In this document: piece by piece, positions 5,947 through 8,324 of the stretch
Layout: each line of letters opens with the position of its first letter
Position numbering within the stretch: position 1 is the first letter of the stretch
From: Clostridiales bacterium UBA1389
Lineage (GTDB): Bacteria; Bacillota; Clostridia; Oscillospirales; CAG-382
Assembly: GCA_002305335.1 (NCBI GenBank)
Contig: DBQR01000004.1
Coordinates: 4,819 to 13,142 of the forward strand
Reading direction: 5' to 3'
DNA: 8,324 nucleotides
Made by a program: the position numbers and the translations under genes
Notes under the pieces: model-generated
Database searches by the model: none
What the model was told of the DNA's origin: nothing
The model's input: only the letters and a program-made list of their open reading frames with translations

Positions 5947-5950
5947 ATAA

Positions 5951-5975
5951 AAAAACAGGCTCTTGCCTGTTTTTT
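5951..5975. terminator. Bidirectional terminator between the SDR and metallophosphoesterase genes
   Basis: AAAAACAGGC (5951-5960), loop TCTT, then GCCTGTTTTT (5965-5974) form a perfect 10-bp stem. T6 follows on the plus strand and T7 on the minus strand. It ends the rnj-SDR operon and also the convergent metallophosphoesterase gene, whose stop codon (5976-5974) lies at the edge of the stem. Confidence 0.93.
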
Positions 5976-6672
5976 ATATTCTCATGGGTCTGAAATTAAC
6001 ATAATCTGCCGAAATACAGTAAAGACGGGTTTCGCCAATATTTGACATTTGGTTTTCCGGCGGAGCGGAATGGATATGACCGTAGAAACAGCGTTTTACG
6101 CCGTATTTGTTTAAAACTTCGGCTATGGGTTCGCAGACAACGCCGCTGTAAGCGGGAGGATAATGGAGAAAGGCGATTATTTCGTTTTCGGGGTGGGCTT
6201 CCTTCAGTTTCAAAGCTTCCGAAAGGGAAAGTTCCAGCCTTCCCGCCTCCCTTTTAACGATTTTTTCGTCCTCGGGGGTGTATTTTTCGTCGGTGAACCA
6301 GCCTCTGGTGCCGCAAACGATATAGTTTTCCGCCACATAGGCGTTGTTAAAGAGAAATTTTATTGAAAAAGCCCCGATTTCATCCAAAAAAGCGTTAAGC
6401 TTTTTCATTGTCTGCCACCAGTAGTCGTGGTTGCCCTTGCCGATTATTTTGTTGCCGTTCAGGCTTTCGACAAACTTCAGATCCTCTTTGGCGGAATTAA
6501 AATTCATCCCCCAGGATATGTCCCCGGGGATAATAACCGTATCCCCGGAGGAAACGGCGCTTTGCCAGTTCTGATATATTTTTCGGGTGTGGTTTTCCCA
6601 TTTCATACCGAAAACATCCATGGGCTTGTCGGAGGAAAGGGAAAGATGCAAATCGGCAATGGCAAAAACCAT
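5974..6672 (-). CDS. Calcineurin-like metallophosphoesterase
   Basis: A 232-residue dinuclear-metal phosphoesterase. The metal ligands are in the standard order: ADLH (Asp7, His9), PGDISWG (Asp51), GKGNHDYWW (Asn81, His82, Asp83), LHYPP (His170) and YGHIHS (His199, His201). The length and compact form match the small bacterial subgroup that starts directly with the first metal motif; its natural substrate is not established. No signal peptide is present, so it should act in the cytoplasm. The start has GAAAGGA about 8 bases upstream. It is a single gene, convergent with the SDR gene and divergent from the DUF1540 gene. I did not find a clear sigma-A promoter in the 114-base gap upstream. Confidence 0.92.
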   Translation of the reverse strand: MVFAIADLHLSLSSDKPMDVFGMKWENHTRKIYQNWQSAVSSGDTVIIPGDISWGMNFNSAKEDLKFVESLNGNKIIGKGNHDYWWQTMKKLNAFLDEIGAFSIKFLFNNAYVAENYIVCGTRGWFTDEKYTPEDEKIVKREAGRLELSLSEALKLKEAHPENEIIAFLHYPPAYSGVVCEPIAEVLNKYGVKRCFYGHIHSAPPENQMSNIGETRLYCISADYVNFRPMRI

Positions 6673-6786
6673 TTTGTTTTTCCTTTCTCGTCTGGCGTCA
6701 ATATCCTTTTAAAGAGGAATAATTTATACAAATAGGCACAGAATAAATTCGTAATTCCGATTTATTAAAAGGGAAAGGTTAAATAT

Positions 6787-6963
6787 ATGGATAACAAAGA
6801 AAAAACCAAAGTAAACAAGGGGATTGCCTGCAGCGTGGCAACCTGCACCTACAACGACAACAACGGCCACTGTCTTGCCAACAAGATTGCGGTGGGCCCT
6901 TCCTCTGCCACCTGCTGCGCGGACACGGTGTGTGCCACCTACCGGCCGAGGGATATCGGTTAA
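6787..6963 (+). CDS. DUF1540 small cysteine-rich protein
   Basis: A 58-codon gene easily missed because of its size. A charged N-terminus (MDNKEKTKVNKG) precedes the DUF1540 pattern: IACSVATCTYN, then HCLANKIAVG, then ATCCADTVCATYRP. Cysteines are at 15, 20, 29, 43, 44 and 49, and the end VCATY fits the family's TxCxTF-type finish. DUF1540 proteins are short and common in Clostridia, sometimes as two repeats; a metal-binding or disulfide-knot fold is plausible, but the function is not known. The ribosome site is AAAGG (6774-6778), 8 bases before the ATG. It is a monocistronic unit ending 6 bases from the opposing thrC stop codon, with no terminator visible. An effect of sporulation or redox conditions on its expression is possible, but the upstream sequence does not show it clearly. 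Confidence 0.9.
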   Translation: MDNKEKTKVNKGIACSVATCTYNDNNGHCLANKIAVGPSSATCCADTVCATYRPRDIG

Positions 6964-6969
6964 GATAAT

Positions 6970-8324
6970 TTATACCGTTTGATTGGCGAATTTAATAACT
7001 TCTTCCGCCATTGATTCGGGCTTAACCACGGTAAAAAATCTGCTTTTTTCATATCTTAAACCCGTTAAGGCTTTCGGCGCATCGATTCCGGTGTATTCCG
7101 AAAGCCTATCCATAGCATCAAAGCCTTCGCCGCTGCTTAGCCCCAACGCCCGGCTTACCGACGGGGAAAACTTAAAGGGGGAAGCGGTGGAGACCACAAG
7201 CATAGGATTGTTTGAATCGGTTTCTTTCATATATTTTTCCGCCGCAAAGGTTCCCACGGCGGTGTGGGGGTCTATTAAATAGTTATACTCTTCAAAGGTT
7301 TTCCTTATGGTTTCATGGCAGTCCTTTTCGTCGGCAAAGCAGGCGTAAATGTCCTCCTGTAATACTTTCAGCGTATCGGCGTCAACCTCAAAGACGCCCT
7401 TTTCTTTCAGGTTTTTCATATATTCCCTTGTTTTACCGGCACCCGCAACAAGCCACAACAGTCTTTCAAGATTGGAGGAAACCAGAATATCCATGGAAGG
7501 CGAGGAGGTAAGGAAAAATTCCCGCCTTCTGTCGTAAACGCCGGTGGTGAAGAAATCGGTAAGCACCTTGTTTTTATTGGAGGCGCAGATAAGCCTGCCG
7601 ATCGGTGCTCCCGCCTTTTTTGCCATATATGCCGCTAAAATATTGCCGAAATTGCCGGTGGGGACGGTTATATCGCATAAAACCCCTTCCGGAAGGTTCA
7701 TGTCAATGCAGGCGGAAATATAATAAACCACCTGGGGGACAAGGCGGCCGAAATTGATGGAGTTTGCCGAGGAAAAGAAATGACCGGTTTTCGAAAGCGG
7801 TTTTATGACATATTCGTTTTGGAATATGTTCTTAACTCCCGTCTGGCAGTCGTCGAAGTTCCCCACAACGCCGCAGACGTTTACGTTGCTTCCCTTTTGG
7901 GAAAGCATCTGCTTTTTCTGTATTTCCGAAACCCCGCCTTCGGGGTAAAACACCATTATTTTTGTGCGGTTAACGTCGGCAAAGCCCTCAAGGGCGGCTT
8001 TCCCCGTATCCCCGGAGGTTGCCACAAGGACTAAAGCGTCCTCGTTGACGCCGGATTTTTCTATTGAAAGGGATAATAGCCGGGGCATAAGCTGAAGCGC
8101 CATGTCCTTGAAGGCACAGGTTGGGCCGTGGTACAGTTCAAGATAGGTTATTTCCCCGGCCTTTCTTAAGGGGGCGGGGTGTGAACCGAATTTTTCCTTT
8201 GAATAGGCCTCTTTGCAGGAGTAGGCCAACGCCGCTTTGGAAAAGTCGGTCAAATATTTTGATATAATAAAAGCAGCTCTATCGGCATAGCTTTTTTCCT
8301 TAAGGGATAAAAGTTCCTCTTTTG
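6970..8324 (-). CDS. thrC: Threonine synthase (N-terminus cut by window edge)
   Basis: This PLP enzyme converts O-phospho-L-homoserine to L-threonine, the last step of threonine synthesis. The 450 visible residues cover nearly all of the longer (about 490-residue) class; roughly 40 N-terminal residues lie beyond the right edge. The frame is open to the window end, and KEKSYADRAAFIISKYLTDF at about residues 8-27 is normal family sequence, so the TTG at 8253 is an internal leucine, not a start. Key parts are HGPTCAFKDMALQLMP (PLP lysine at visible residue 72), ATSGDTGKAALEGF, FYPEGGVSEIQKKQM, VPTGNFGNILAAY (phosphate/PLP region) and DPHTAVG. No homoserine-pathway partner is visible. It converges on the DUF1540 gene with only 6 bases between the stop codons. 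Confidence 0.96.
   Translation of the reverse strand, partial: KEELLSLKEKSYADRAAFIISKYLTDFSKAALAYSCKEAYSKEKFGSHPAPLRKAGEITYLELYHGPTCAFKDMALQLMPRLLSLSIEKSGVNEDALVLVATSGDTGKAALEGFADVNRTKIMVFYPEGGVSEIQKKQMLSQKGSNVNVCGVVGNFDDCQTGVKNIFQNEYVIKPLSKTGHFFSSANSINFGRLVPQVVYYISACIDMNLPEGVLCDITVPTGNFGNILAAYMAKKAGAPIGRLICASNKNKVLTDFFTTGVYDRRREFFLTSSPSMDILVSSNLERLLWLVAGAGKTREYMKNLKEKGVFEVDADTLKVLQEDIYACFADEKDCHETIRKTFEEYNYLIDPHTAVGTFAAEKYMKETDSNNPMLVVSTASPFKFSPSVSRALGLSSGEGFDAMDRLSEYTGIDAPKALTGLRYEKSRFFTVVKPESMAEEVIKFANQTV

Noticed and set aside
6741..6767. AT-rich inverted repeat AATAAAT/ATTTATT upstream of the DUF1540 gene
   Set aside because: Seven A/T pairs in AT-rich intergenic DNA are expected by chance, and no promoter or family operator matches.
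8251..8253. TTG at 8253 as the start of threonine synthase
   Set aside because: The frame continues to the window edge with normal threonine synthase sequence upstream, so this codon is an internal leucine.

Overview
The window reads as chromosomal DNA of a low-to-mid-GC Gram-positive bacterium, most likely a clostridial member of the Bacillota. The basis is an RNase J, a DUF1540 cysteine-rich small protein, a DUF512 PDZ/radical-SAM-type protein, an ECF-type QueT transporter behind a probable preQ1 riboswitch, strong AGGAGG-type ribosome binding sites and consensus sigma-A promoters. An Oscillospirales-like source would fit, but I cannot fix the genus. It is mostly a housekeeping region. I see no insertion sequence, phage gene, CRISPR array, tRNA or rRNA.

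Layout, left to right. A DUF512 protein, cut by the left edge, lies on the minus strand downstream of the yceD-rpmF pair (23S rRNA accumulation protein and ribosomal protein L32). That pair has its own near-perfect promoter and a terminator. Next on the minus strand is queT, a queuosine-precursor transporter, with a promoter and a likely preQ1-I riboswitch. Divergent from queT is a 53-residue single-pass membrane protein of unknown function. A bidirectional terminator then separates it from murA (minus strand). murA and the RNase J gene diverge from a compact, nearly symmetrical pair of sigma-A promoters whose -35 boxes lie in an inverted repeat. RNase J overlaps by 4 bases a short-chain dehydrogenase/reductase gene, so the two form an operon. 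Shared terminators separate that operon from a convergent metallophosphoesterase gene (minus strand). A 58-codon DUF1540 gene on the plus strand follows. It runs into threonine synthase (minus strand, cut by the right edge) with only 6 bases between the stop codons.

Functionally the window mixes ribosome biogenesis (YceD, L32), tRNA-modification precursor uptake (QueT), peptidoglycan synthesis (MurA), RNA turnover (RNase J), redox metabolism (SDR) and amino-acid synthesis (ThrC). The most notable points are: a MurA whose fosfomycin-target cysteine is replaced by aspartate, predicting intrinsic fosfomycin resistance; the candidate preQ1 riboswitch before queT; the mirror-image murA/rnj promoter pair; and two small proteins of unknown role. 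I found no convincing evidence of a wholly new multi-gene system.
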